From Omphalotus guepiniiformis (taxonomy: Eukaryota > Basidiomycota > Agaricomycetes > Agaricales > Omphalotaceae), in the NCBI GenBank assembly GCA_028554645.1, contig JAQOOI010000073.1, positions 558,001 through 622,000 of the forward strand: a stretch of 64,000 nt of DNA, written 5' to 3'. Below the pieces are notes generated by a model. It was not told the DNA's origin, searched no databases, and was given only the letters and a program-made list of their open reading frames with translations. A program made the position numbers and the translations under genes. Shown one piece after another: positions 1-12,209 of this stretch. Each line of letters starts with the position of its first letter. The first letter of the stretch is position 1.

Positions 1-845
1 AGGGCGTCAATCGAACCGCAGCTAGGCAACTGAGGTGGTCGATGAGCAGAAAAATAACAATCCTCGGAAAGAATTTACACCAGTATTACTCGATCGTATG
101 TAAGTGTCAATAAGTAGCACCAGCACTCGTACACAGTTGATAAAGAAAATAAGACTTACCTCCAAGTTCAAGTCAACCAATTCCACAATCGTCGTCGTCC
201 GCCGACTCTTCGAGCGGAGGAAAAACGGCCAAGCTACGACATCCTTATAGACAAATGAGGTGTCAAACCCGATGCGTGAGGGTGAAGAACATCCGGCTCC
301 TCAGAAGGGATAAGCTGAACCTACATTACAGCGTCAGCACTCATGCACAGTCGATAAAGAAGAGAAAACCAACCTCAGAGTTCAAATGTTGACAAGTTAC
401 AACCGATGTACGTTGAAATGAAGTCGTCTATTTCTAAAACTGCCGTGTCAAAGTCTGCCTACAGCTTGTTCCTCAGGCTTCAAAGTCTCGCCAGTTTTTT
501 CTTCCTGACTCCTGAAACATTTACCGCACGTCGACATCACAACATCGAGACTCGAGACCGGACGGTTATCGAATAGGGGTGATGGAAAAGAGTGGAATGA
601 TATCGAATTTGTCAGACCTCGTCGCCGAAGCCGCGTCAGCCTCGTAAGCACCCCACTCATCGTGAGAAGATTGAGCGGGGCTTGCCGAAGCCGCCAGCCT
701 GCGGTCCTGCGCCTCGCTGCCGCATTTCGACTCGAACAACCTCCAGCAAACAGAGTTACTCTCTCCATCTTCCAAAGACATCTTCCTTTGTTATTCCTCA
801 TACTTCACTGAGCTGGCTTAGATATCAGCTAGCATCTATACTTTC
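1..845. other. Non-coding 5' flank of the bZIP gene
   Basis: No convincing gene is visible; the short frames here have no recognisable motif and lie opposite or inside one another. The stretch probably holds the promoter and 5' leader of the bZIP gene. It contains two imperfect copies of a segment of about 55 bp (around 121-175 and 335-388), both starting CAGCACTC and containing ACAGT-GATAAAGAA and an AGTTCAA end. The last 100 bp before the start codon are pyrimidine-rich, as is common upstream of fungal start codons. Confidence 0.5.
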
Positions 846-3721
846 ATGCTTGTCGATAATCCGATAATGCAGCAGCCAGTTTTTGGCGACAGCTCCAGCT
901 CAAACATGAACGATCTTTCAGAATTCTTTCATACCGAGCTCTTATCTTCATCTTCATCTACTTTGCCATCGACTGGGGCAACACTCTCTCCTGGAGCGCC
1001 TGGCTCCAGTTCTTCGCGTGCCTCCTCGCCGTCATCCCCCTCAGACTCCCTCTCTCAAATTTTGAGCACGCCACCGCAGCAGGCTCTTCAGAACTCCTTT
1101 CCAGAAGTACAAGACCCGTACTCGTTCTTGGGCGGCAGTGGTGCCAATGCTGCCAACTCAAATTACGGTTTTGGCTTTGGTGGCGGGTTCAGTGGCGCTA
1201 GTGGAAGCAGCTCTTTCTTCAACTTCCTCGATGAGGATTTGAAGGTCGATCCCAATAGCGCAATCTCTGGTTTTAGTGGACTTGAAACCGCTAGTAGCAG
1301 CGCCCCTTTCGAATTCTTCAACACTTTCACCGGTACTGGGGATATTGACATGACTACCAGCTTAGAGACCCTTCTCAAATCCGCCAGCAATTCCATGTCA
1401 TCGTCCCCTTCTTCGAGCTCTGGCACAGGCTCGGGCTCAGGACCAGTGGCATCAATGGCGATTGATCCCCAGCTGGTTGATACCCCATCTCATGCAGCCA
1501 GCGACGATGAAGAAGAGGATCAAGAAGAGGAGATGGAGGATGCGGGCCGAAAAGTGCGATCTACTTCTAAGCCTGGCACTAAAAAGACATTGAAGGAGGA
1601 CGAAAAGGAGACGTTGACCCTCACCATTGCTCCTGTCAAGGTCGGCGGGCACGGCAAGGCTCGTAAGGGTACAGTGCAGGGCGGGGGTGTAACTAAAAAG
1701 GTTGCTTCCTCTTCTTTGTCGACCGTTTCAGCCTCCACTTCCACCCCTCTCCCCGCAATCACGACCTCAATTCCTTCAGCCTCATCGAGTTCCTTGCTTT
1801 CTGCCTCGTCCTCTCGAAACAAGGAGAATGTTTCTTCTATGTCCAGCAAGAAGTCCGAAAAGGATTCAAGCGAGAAGGACGACGACGACGATCTACCTGC
1901 CGACTGGCGTCCACCCCCTGAAGTCTTCCAGAAGATGTCGAGTAAAGAGAAAAGACAGCTGAGAAATAAGATCAGCGCTAGAAATTTCCGAGTACGACGA
2001 AAAGAGTAATAGGAGCTCAGCACAATGGGCGATCATAACCTTTATGTATGCTTCGATGCTGACTGAAGTTTCTCTAGAGTACATCAACACCCTCGAGATG
2101 GACATCGCGGAACGCGACCGCCTTCTCCAAGCTATTCGATCGGAATTAGGCTCCACACAGTCTGAGAATTTGGCCCTTCGCCAGGAAATTGCTACGCTCA
2201 AGCGAGCGTTGCTAGATGGACGGGGAAGCTCCTCGCCTACCTCGATGCCTATATCTCCGGCATCGTTGCGTACCTCATCACCGACGTCAAGTATACGCGG
2301 CGCAGATGTCAACCTCAATAGCACTGCAGTCAGCATCGACGACCTCAATCTTCCTCCTCCTGCACCTCTCCCCGAACGAAGTGCGGCTGACGAGCTGGCC
2401 GCTCGCGTTGCTGCCCCGACCGCATCATCGTCAAATCTTCTCACACCAAACACCCAGAAAGATCTACCTATTTCTCCTCGTGTCAATGGTGGCTTTTGGG
2501 GCGGAGTGTCTCAGTCTGGTTTTGGCGGCCTCGGTGGAATGGGTGGTGGAATTACACCTGTACACACGGTTTTGATGCCAGACCTCAACATGCGCACCGA
2601 GGCGAATATTACTATTGGCCAATGGGTGAGAGATGTCGTCGCCGCAAATGCTGCCGCCGCCGCTGCAAATGCAGCACCCAGTGTGCCTGGGGAGCTACAG
2701 GAAAACATGAACCCAATGCTAAAGGCTTCTCCGCAGGAGGAGACTCCTGCTCAGGCTGGGTTCGATGGGTTCGCGGATTCGAATTTGTTTACCATGAAGA
2801 CATTAGATGCGTAAGTCCTAATCTTTTCCTAATATATGCGCTGTTAGTTGATAGTTTCGTCACAGATATCGTATGCAACTATGGTCGAAGATGGCTTCAC
2901 AGCAATCTCACCACAATCATCATCATCACCAACAACCTCAACAACCTCAACAACCTCATCAACCTCATCAATCCCACAATTCTCATTCTCGCAAGCTTTT
3001 GGAGCGCGAGCTATCCCCATCGCCTTTCACTCTCCCGACTCACCAACCCGGTGCGAACCACCCTCACCTCAGCGGCCTCGCGTCGTCTCTCAAGCCTGCT
3101 TTCTTCGTCAACTCCAACAAGCCGAATATGCCGACTTTGCCTTCGCAATTCTCCAAACCCCCTGTCATGGGAAGTACGCTCAGTGCTTTGTTAGCTGGGA
3201 AGCATACCGTGCCTTACTCCTCTTCCTACTCTTCTGCATCAAGTGCCTACCCTTCGCCCCCTTCGTCGCCTAATCTCAGCGGCAGCGCGCTCGCCAATAA
3301 GGGAGGTGCTGGTGCGAATGGCAATGCTGGTCAGAAGCCCACCCCCGCGCAGATGCAACAAGCACAGAATGCGATGTACGCTGCGGCGCTCGCAACCACC
3401 GCCAGCCAGACTTTGCTAGGCAGGTTGGGGAGCGCGTTCTGGGATGCGTTCTCAGGCTCGGGACATGGTGCTGGCGGTTCTAGCTCGGGAGTTAAAGCTT
3501 GGGATGCGGATAAAGTACGGAAGGTGCTTGAGGGTAAAGCTGTCGTTAAAGTTGTCGATGTGGACGAGCCTGCCAAGGCGGCTGTTCCTGTGTCGCCCAA
3601 GTCGTCGCCTAGGGTGCTGCCAAAGGTGAACGCGCCTGTGACGACGATCAAGGAGGAGAATTGTAATGTGTCGTCTTTGTTGGAGGAGAGTATGAGGAGT
3701 TTGACGTTGGGAAAGAAGTGA
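846..3721 (+). CDS. bZIP transcription factor
   Basis: Predicted nuclear DNA-binding protein of about 915 residues in three exons: 846-2006, 2080-2810 and 2866-3721. Exon 1 is Ser-rich, has an acidic patch near residue 220, and ends in the basic region (motifs KEKRQLRNKISARNF and RVRRKE, residues about 367-387). Exon 2 opens with the zipper; I, L, L, N, I, L fall at seven-residue spacing from INTLEMDI through TLKRALL. Exon 3 begins with a His/Gln-rich stretch and is otherwise Ser/Pro/Ala-rich low complexity. Intron 2 (2811-2865, GTAAGT..ACAG) is canonical. Intron 1 is not: keeping the basic region in frame with the zipper needs exactly 73 nt removed, but the donor at 2006 (GTAATA) and the AG at 2076-2077 give 72. 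The basic region and zipper make the family call firm; the target genes are unknown. Confidence 0.9.
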
Positions 3722-4719
3722 TTTGGCTTTAGGCAACACTGGCTGTGGCGTGAATGTGAAGGAAAGAAAGAAGTTATTTATGATATGGGACGGTTGTAAT
3801 GGAATTGTTGTCTCGTTCTCTTTTCTCCTTCCTTTTTCTTTTTGGTTCTTTTTGCTTCTAATACTACTACGACGACAGCAGGCTATCTAATTGATAGAGG
3901 TCTAGCGTTGATCGTGGCCCCACTCTCCTTATTGCCGCTCGGTTTCTTTCTCTTACCCAGTGTTCATCGACAACGCGGGTTTCCTCGTATATCGTGTATA
4001 TAATATGTGTTTCATTCCTGCTCTCCACTCTCTCCCCGTATCTTCTCTTCATCTGTTTCTTGATCTCACACACCCCACCTCACTCCTCACTCTTTCGCCA
4101 TCTCCTTATCTGTTGAGACCGACGCTTCTCCAGAGTCGTCTCTTCTCACGCGCTGTAAGTGCCGCGCTCACCACCATCCTTCTCCTTCTCTTGTTTCGAT
4201 GTTTGTCCCTACTCGTGTCTCTTGTTTTTGCTGTGACTCTCGCAACGCTTCTCGGCCTGTTGATAAGTAGATATAAATTCAACGTATAATGAACCAACCT
4301 ATCAATGATTTGTCAGCTCGTCCCCGACCTTTTTCTTGATGGCTGCCACTTTTGCTGAGCAAATTGAATTCACCAAAACGCTAATTATAGAAAGCGAAGA
4401 ATTGCTCTTCTGCTTTACGGTCTTTTTTCTCGGTGGTATCAACGAACCGGTCGTTACGACGTTCTCTTGAATTGTGCGCGACTCGGAATCTCCCTCTCGA
4501 GGCCGCGATAGGCAGCAGTCAAGGCTACCACAATCACGAGGTCGTCATCGTCAGAGATAATCACTGCAACTTGCGAGCATGTGCTGCGCGGCTGAACGGG
4601 TACGTGACTGTTTTCAAGTTTGTGTTATTGATGATCATGGCGACGTCGGCGAGGGCACGACGTTATCTTTACCAGTGGCTCCTTCATTACCAACTACTTC
4701 TCAGCTACAGAAAGAGTAG
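3722..4719. other. Intergenic region between bZIP and first ABC transporter
   Basis: 3' flank of the bZIP gene followed by the presumed promoter of the first ABC transporter. It is pyrimidine-rich around 3810-4150 (many CTC and TTCTTTTT runs). Frames on both strands are short and lack recognisable domains. No RNA gene or repeat was recognised. Confidence 0.5.
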
Positions 4720-7700
4720 ATGCTGCAACTCGCTGGCTATACCACTTTTCTTTCTGCTTTTCTTCTTGTCTTTCATGCGTTCAGGGATAGGCGAAAGCGA
4801 CGGGAGGATGGACTTCAAGATCCTTACCTGAAGAGGCCGACGAAAGTCGAATTGGCTTGTCAGTACCTTCGTGTGCTGGGATGTACAGCGCTTCTTGGTC
4901 TATCCATTGCTGCAGCGTTCATACTTCCAGACAAATGTGGGCTTCGAACCGATTCTGGGGCGCTCATTTCGTGGTGGGGACGTTCGACATATGTTGGATT
5001 GATTTTGACATTCGTAAGGAGGTTTTCGTTTCTCGTTTTCGTATCTCATATCATCTCCAACAGGCATACACCGTGTTCCTTTCCATCTCTGCAACTGTTG
5101 CAGCACTTCGCTGGAATATCATCTTCACAAGACATCTGAATGGTTGTCTCTTCGTCGTGCTGGCAATCTACGGATACCGTGATATATATCCTTTGGTAAC
5201 TTTCAATAAGGTACCAATGGATCTGTGTGAGGGCGCTTTCCTATGGACAAAAATAGCGTTGCTCGTTATTCTTGCCGTAATCATACCTTTCTGCATTCCG
5301 CGCCGGTATGTTCCTGCAGACCCCGAGGATAGTTGAATCGTGATATGCGTCATATATGTTTTGTAACACTGTTATTTGCAGGAACCAATGCCACATCCAA
5401 ACCCCGAACAGACCGCATCCATCCTTTCCCTGGTTCTTTTTTTCTTCCTCGATCCTGTAGTGTTCAAGGCCTATCGAGTTCCGCATCTCCCTTACGAAGA
5501 ACTTCCTCCTCTTTCCGACTCTGATCGAGCTGGAACTTTGAAAAAGTGGCACTTTCCGGTGAGTTAGAACACACCGCCGTTAGCGCTTGCGTTGTGTTGA
5601 GAAATAATACAGTTCCTGGATATTTACTCGGGAGCCAAGAAACGTTCGATGGCTTGGAGTCTTTTGTGGATATTCCGAAACGAGTGGACTCAGATGGCGT
5701 TGGCGATGATTGTACACGCGTTCGTGAGTATGGGATCGCCAGTTGCAGTCAACAGGCTTTTGAGGTCACTTTCATCCCCTTCGTACCTATTTCACGGCGA
5801 ATAATTTTGCTTTACAGGTACCTCGAGCCGAATGGTAAAGAAACAGACATACAACCCTGGTTCTGGATCTTGGTCATGTTTGCTAGCCCAGTGGGCATAG
5901 CTGCGTCCATGGAGTGGTATCTTCGTGTTTCTGTATGTTGTATCCTCGCATTCTACTTACGTGCCATTTAAATCGACTAACGACTATAATATCCAGCTCA
6001 GAACAATAGTTCAATTAGAATCACTGATCACGCAACTAGTCTTCGAACATGCTCTTCGTATCCGGGTCAAAGTCGAAGCAACCACCGCCAAAGTATCCAC
6101 CAAACCCACCTCGAAAAAATCTCGTGGAGGATCTGGGGGTAAAAACTTAGTAGGAAGAATCAATAACCTCGTCACGACCGATTTGTCGAATATATCAGAA
6201 TTAAGGAATTGGGTCACTTTGGTGGTTAGCAGGCCTTTGGAGTTCCTCCTTTCGGCGGTCTTTTTATTTGCAATTCTGGGTTGGAGGTAGGCGGTTGAAG
6301 TCAATGTGATTATCTTTAAGCATTAATGTCTTTGGTCTGCTTACAGTGCCTTTGTTGGGATTGGGTTGATGATACTCTTAGCGCCGATTCCAGGTCGTAT
6401 CATCAATATTGGGCGGAAGCTCTTTCTGGAACGGATGAAGAAGACAGATTCAAGAGTGCAGATCTTCACGGACGGTATGTTTGACCTTAGTTCATGGACC
6501 TCGGCTGAGGAACGTGCATGTAGTCATGAATGTCCTCCGTATGATCAAGTTGTTTGGGTGGGAACGGAAGATGTCTTCGAGAATCTCACTGGTGCGAGAC
6601 GAAGAGCTCAGAGTTCTCACAAGACGGAAAATATTCTTGATGTTCAGCGATTTGGTGAAGTAAGCTTCCCCTCTGTTGTTCCTGATGTTCGGTGTTTCTG
6701 ACTATTGTGAAACTTTGTGTGTAGCTTCGTCATTCCACTTCTGTCGGTAACTGGCACTTTCGCTACTTAGTGAGCTATTTTTGTTTGTGACTGATGAACT
6801 ACCATACTGAATGCATCACAGTGTTCGTCGCTTCGATATGAAATTTTCCGTTGAAATTGATTTTTGTACTGCGATAGACGCTTGTCATGAAGCAAGACCT
6901 CACTGCGTCGAAGGTCTTCTCCTCGCTAGTCGTATTCGAAAAGCTGCAACGATACATCCGAGTCCTTTTTATCAACATTAACCGGATGTATACCGCGAAA
7001 ATTTCAATGGATCGTATCACTGACTTTCTCACAAATGTTCGTGTTTTTAGTCTTTCAAGAACTACGCTTATACTTCTCACAATTAGACAGAGCTTCTCGA
7101 TTCATTCTCCGATTCCTCCGAACATAATGATGTCCAGGATGAGGGTGAACGCGAAACAAACGCCTGTGGGTTCCGTAAAGCTACATTCTCTTGGACGAAC
7201 GATATCGTCGCAAACGGGGGCGAAACATCAACTGCTACAAGAAAGTTTTTCTTGACCATGGAAAACGAGCTCCTCTTCAAACCAAATGCTATAAATCTCA
7301 TCACAGGTCCAACAGGATCTGGCAAGACGTCTATGATTCTTGCCCTGTTAGGTACCCCTTTCTACGCTTTCTGCTTCTATCCATGCTTATTCAAGTTTAG
7401 GCGAAATGCATTTCATCCCGTCTGGCCCTGACTCGTGGTACAATCTTCCTCGACAAGGAGGAGTTGCATATGCTGCTCAAGAATCATGGGTCCAGAATGA
7501 AACCATCAAGGTATGTCTTTCGTACCTTTTTGAGAATGCGGCTCTAACCTGCGTTAAAATATTCCATAGACGAACATCCTTTTCAGCTCCGAATACGACG
7601 AGACTCGCTACAAGAAAGTCTTATATCAATGCGCGCTCGAACGTGATCTATCGTTGTTTGAGGCTGGTGATTTGACCGAGGTCGGGGAGAAGGGCATAAC

Positions 7701-10700
7701 TCTGAGTGGAGGCCAAAAGGCCCGTTTAACGCTTGCCAGAGCCGTCTATTCTCGAGCGCAAATTCTTCTGCTAGATGATATACTTGCTGCGCTGGAGTAC
7801 GTCGATATCGAGTTCATTCACTTGGGAGCATGCACTGACGGAGAACATTGTTTAGTGTTCATACATCCCGATGGGTAGTTGAGAAATGCCTGAAAGGAGA
7901 CCTGGTCCGAGGACGAACAGTTATTTTGGTGGTGAGCTACACGTAGGCCTTTGGTGTCTATAATTGCTCATTGTATCAATCGTCATAGACACACAACACT
8001 GCGCTGACGCGTCCTATCGCCGAATTTGTCGTATCTTTGAAAGACGGCTGCGTTGTCACGCAGGAATCCATTACTTCGGAAGCAGGGAGCGCTGAATTCG
8101 ATGGAAATGTCGAACTGGCAGATCAGGAGATCGATGCCTCTATACCATCTGATAACAAACACGGGTCCGATGGAAAGCTGGTAGTGGCGGAAGAAATACA
8201 AGAGGGACACGTTGGATTACCTGCAAGTGAGTCACAATCATGGACAGAGCATGCGAAGATATTGATGATTTGGTCATAGTGAAACTCTATGCTCTGGGGC
8301 TGGGCGGGAACCACGTCTTCATATTCTTTGCTGCATTCTTGATCAGTATTCTTTTGGCCTCCTTCACAAACATCTTTCAGACGTGGTATTTGGGTTACTG
8401 GGCATCGCAATACGAGACTCGTGTACCTGGAGAAGTACCTGTGAGCCTGTAGGTTCAACATCTGGATTCTCTTTCACATCATGACTTATACGTCTTCAGA
8501 TACCTAGGCGGATACGGTAAGTCAAGCTTCGGTAAAGTCTAAGCAGACGAGTTAAGGTCATTTTCAGTGGGCATTGTCTCTCTGACCGTCGCTATCAACT
8601 GCTTCACCACACTCGTTTACATCTATGGCACGATTCGTGCCTCGGAATCTATTCACCGGCAGTTGGTAGATTCTGTATTCGGTGCAACGATGAGGTAATA
8701 ATCCCCATCGTATGACCACGTGACAATGTCAAAGCTGATTTTTTCTGATCAATTCAGATGGCTCGACAAGACTCCCGTCTCGCGGATCATCACACGATCT
8801 ACACAAGACATAAACTCAGGCAAGTTTGCATTGTATAGTCAAAGTTTACTCAGTTTCATTGAACAATGCCATGCTTGTAGTGGACAACATTATTCCTAGC
8901 CAGCTGCGTAACTTTGTGGACGTTTCTGTAAGACTGGTCATGCGATTGGGGGCAGTGATACTCTTCTCTCCGTTGTTCATCATTCCTGGAATTATTGTTT
9001 TGCTACTTGGGTCTTGGTGTGGAAGTGTCTATTTCAAGGCTCAAATGTCGGTGAAGAGGGAGATGTCTGTTGCCAAAGCGCCAGTTTTAGGACAGTAAGT
9101 CATCGATTTGTTGAATCTTCGAAGGGTTTTATACGACCTGTTATGTATAGTTTTGGAGCGACGATATCTGGTCTAAGTAAGTTTCTGGACTATAGCAGAG
9201 CTACGGAGTCACTGATGGACGACTCAGCATCCATTCGTGCCTATGGAGCGCAGAATTCCTTCATGAGAGAAATGCAAGCCCGCACTGATCGACATACAAG
9301 AATTGCCCGCGTATTCAACAATCTTCAGCGATGGATGGCAATGCGGGTCAATACGCTCTCGGCAATATTCACAGCATCCTTGGCATGGTATCTCGTATAC
9401 TATCTCAAAAAGTCAGCATCCGAGACGGGCTTTTCCTTGAACATGGCCGTAACATTCAGCATGTCAATTTTCTCGTGGGTGTTGGAGTTCAATGCCCTGG
9501 AAGCGCGCAGTAAGTTTGTCAAATTACGTTACTACTTCAGCTACTGAGTCTTTTTCCTTTTTCCAGGCAACAGGTATTTGTCAATTGAGTCCGGACGTAT
9601 GACGTTCCATTGATCTTAAGTTGATCTCTGTAGCTTAGAACGTATCGAGCACTATCTGCACATTGAACAAGAACCCAAAGGGACTGAATCTGGTCGACCT
9701 CCTGCATATTGGCCCTCTAGTGGAGATCTTCTGGTCGAAAACCTATCCGCGAGATATTCTCCGGATGGACCCGAGGTCCTCCATAACCTATCGTTCCACG
9801 TACGATCGGGTGAACGAATTGGAGTGGGTATGTCGCCAATATGAAGTTGCCGCCTATTTTAGCATACGACATACTGATAATACTCGTAGTCGGTCGTACA
9901 GGATCGGGCAAAGTGAGTACATTGAGTTTTCAATCTCCACCATTTTAATAGGGATTTTACATAGAGCTCCTTGACTCTTTCGCTGCTGAGATGTATTTTC
10001 ACTACTGGCAAAGTGTTTTACGATGGTTTATTGACTTCTTCAATCAATCTGGATGAGCTGCGATCGAGAATAACGATTATTCCCCAGGCGGTAAGAGCAC
10101 TGTATATATCTGATGAAACGCTAATAACTTCTTCCTCCAACTCAAGCCTGATCTGATATCTGGGACGCTGAGGGAGAATCTGGACCCATTTGAGGAACAT
10201 GATGATCTGACTCTGAACAATGCACTGAAGTCGGCTGGTCTTTTTTCTCTTCAGGAAGATGTACTCGATGAGAGCAAGATCACATTGGACACTGCTATAT
10301 CAAGTGGTGGTGGTAACTTTTCCATGGGTCAGCGACAGATCATCGCTTTGGCGAGAGCGATTATACGACAGAGCAAACTCTTGATTCTGGATGAAGGTAT
10401 GTTACATATATTCTCAGTTCATGTCTTGAAAGATCTGACATCGGACCTCTGTACCATATAGCTACCTCAGCAATAGGTGTCGTATTTCGATGTCTTTTTA
10501 CTGAATGATGTAGCTTACCATCATATCATATTTAGACTACAAAACTGACAGTATCATTCAATCCTCTCTGCGCAGCCAACTCGCGGGAGGCGTCACTTTG
10601 ATTACCATCGCACATCGGCTACAGACTGTCATGGATTCGGATCGAATTGTACGTATCAGATTATGCCTACTCAGGTTTCTATTGATTGTTCTGCTCGTAG

Positions 10701-10913
10701 ATGGTTCTGGATGCTGGGAGAATAGTGAGTTGTTTCATTTATGTGAACGAATGTTCTGTAAAGCTGAGCCTTGGTTATCATTCTAAGGTCGAGTTTGACA
10801 CGCCAAAGGAGTTACTCAAGAATTCAGATGGGTACCTGTACAATCTAGTTGAAAACTCTCATGATAAAGATGTGCTGATCGACCTTGTGTATGGAAATCA
10901 GCCACCATACTAG
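4720..10913 (+). CDS. ABCC (MRP-type) transporter, copy 1
   Basis: Full-length ABC exporter of roughly 1,400 residues in many short exons. ABCC proteins move organic anions, conjugates or drugs across plasma or vacuolar membranes with ATP; the substrate here is unknown. The start at 4720 opens a hydrophobic N-terminal multi-span segment, followed by TMD1, NBD1, TMD2 and NBD2. NBD1 has Walker A GPTGSGKT (7306-7329), ESWVQNETIK, LSGGQ (7702-7716) and Walker B LLLDDILAALD, with Asp where the catalytic Glu is expected, as is typical of ABCC NBD1. NBD2 has Walker A GRTGSGKSS (split by an intron near 9912), signature FSMGQRQ, Walker B LLILDEATSAID and H-loop TIAHRL. The linker motif KLVVAEEIQEGHV is MRP-like. 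A 15-nt microexon lies at 10462-10476. No frameshift or internal stop was found once introns are removed. The closest relative in the window is copy 2. Confidence 0.88.
10462..10476 (+). other. 15-nt microexon of ABC copy 1
   Basis: The Walker B exon ends GATGAAG before GTATGT. The next coding block is only 15 nt (CTACCTCAGCAATAG), encoding the ATSAI part of DEATSAID, bounded by ATATAG upstream and GTGTCG downstream. The reading resumes at 10536 with ACTACAAAACTG. The same structure occurs in copy 2 at 23206-23220, so this is an ancestral split and not a misreading. Confidence 0.8.
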
Positions 10914-12204
10914 ATTAGAAAGTAAAGTACGATGGCTTTACATTAAAATCACAGTTTGATACATGTGAAGCGTACGTCCGTTCACAGCGACGGAAGATAG
11001 ATGATTGAATTCGACCAGATGTCACTTTCCGTCCTTCGGAATGACCTCCTTGCTTGATCCCCACAGCTGTACCGGGTATCCCAATCCCAGTCGGCAACCC
11101 GAACGATATGAAGATCTCCTCAAGGTTCGCGCACCTCTGGAGGACCGAAATCTCAAAGGAGACATGGATAACCTTCAGCGTACCCTTCTTTGACCTTACA
11201 AGTTTCGCGAGCATCTTATTACATTCCTCTTATTCTATACCTTCCTCTGAACTGCAACTCCGCCACCTCCGAGAACTCCGTGAGCATCCCCACCTCCACG
11301 AAGCCAATACCCCAACTGGGACACCGCTAAGAACCAATTCGGTGAGACCAGACGACCAATTAAGGTTCTTCACCGCTGCGGTACGAACGACCTGTTTCAC
11401 GAAAGTAGAATCGTCACGGTGGGTCGGTGGTGTTGCTTGGTAGGTCAAGCGGGTGGCCAAGCGGGTGGGACGCCGGAGAGGCTCTACCTCGACGAAGTAA
11501 GAAACGGAAAAAGAGGTTAGGGAAGGATTATCGAGTATGCTTTGCTAAAGCGATTGAGTTGATCGTTGGTTAGGTTGGGTAGTACATGGACCGATTTTGA
11601 GGGGAATGGAATCTAGACAGAGCTAGTAGACTCGGAGACCCTTTGAAATATCCAGAATGTATAGAGTACACTGCTATGAGTGAGGAATGTGGGCGTAAAA
11701 GGTCCTTCTAATGAATCTTCATCGTGGAGATACCGGCGAAGAGGAGACTCTGTATGCTCGGGGAAACCTATGGTGCAATCTTGAGCGGGATTCCTAAGCA
11801 ATTTGAGGCTGAGTGATTGTAAACGGGTAAACGGCGTACCAGCTTGGATGGGAAGGACATGCGCATACGATTCTTACCTTTTCTTTCCCTCTCCCTCTTT
11901 CTTATCTTCGCTAAAACTTTCCGATTGTCTTTTATCTTCATTTCTTCCTTGTCCTTTTTGTGTCTGTCGAGACGAGCTGACGAGGTAGTGTACCATGTGA
12001 ATGAGCATTCCTACCGCAGTTCAAGCAGTTCAAGTGGCTTGGTCTTCGTGTTCCGACTGCGACGGTACTTCCTTACATAAGGTGAGCAGTGTGAACGTGA
12101 AAGTTTGACTGTTTGAACTCTTTTCCTTTTTCCCCTAAGCTCAATCCGGTCGTACTCATTCACCAGTGATGTGCATCTATTTCCGTTTTCCTAGATCTCG
12201 AGAA
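10914..12204. other. Intergenic region between ABC copy 1 and the copia element
   Basis: 3' flank of ABC copy 1, a possible decayed antisense gene (10915-11460, listed separately), then about 740 bp in which I see no gene. The last part was originally the promoter of ABC copy 2, now separated from it by the copia insertion. Pyrimidine-rich tracts (11870-11960 and 12115-12140) are compatible with fungal promoter sequence. Confidence 0.45.
10915..11460 (-). pseudogene. Unrecognised antisense reading frame with one internal stop
   Basis: Two blocks on the minus strand (11460-11230 and 11214-10915) share one reading frame and are separated by a single TAA at about 11232. The peptide looks protein-like (motifs FVKQVVRTAAVKNLNWS, LEEIFISFGLPTG). 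It could be a small gene with an intron that I cannot place, a decayed gene, or chance. No family was recognised and there is no promoter or splice evidence. Confidence 0.25.
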
Positions 12205-12209
12205 ACAAT
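12205..12209. repeat. Target site duplication (left), ACAAT
   Basis: ACAAT immediately before the left LTR is repeated directly after the right LTR (17320-17324). Five bases is the usual duplication length of Ty1/copia integrases, so the two together mark a single insertion event. Confidence 0.93.

Noticed and set aside
1..30. tRNA-like ATCGAAC string at the left edge
   Set aside because: No acceptor, D or anticodon stems could be built around it.
1520..2023. 167-codon minus-strand frame over the bZIP gene
   Set aside because: Antisense shadow of the Ser-rich bZIP exon; the plus strand has the bZIP domain.
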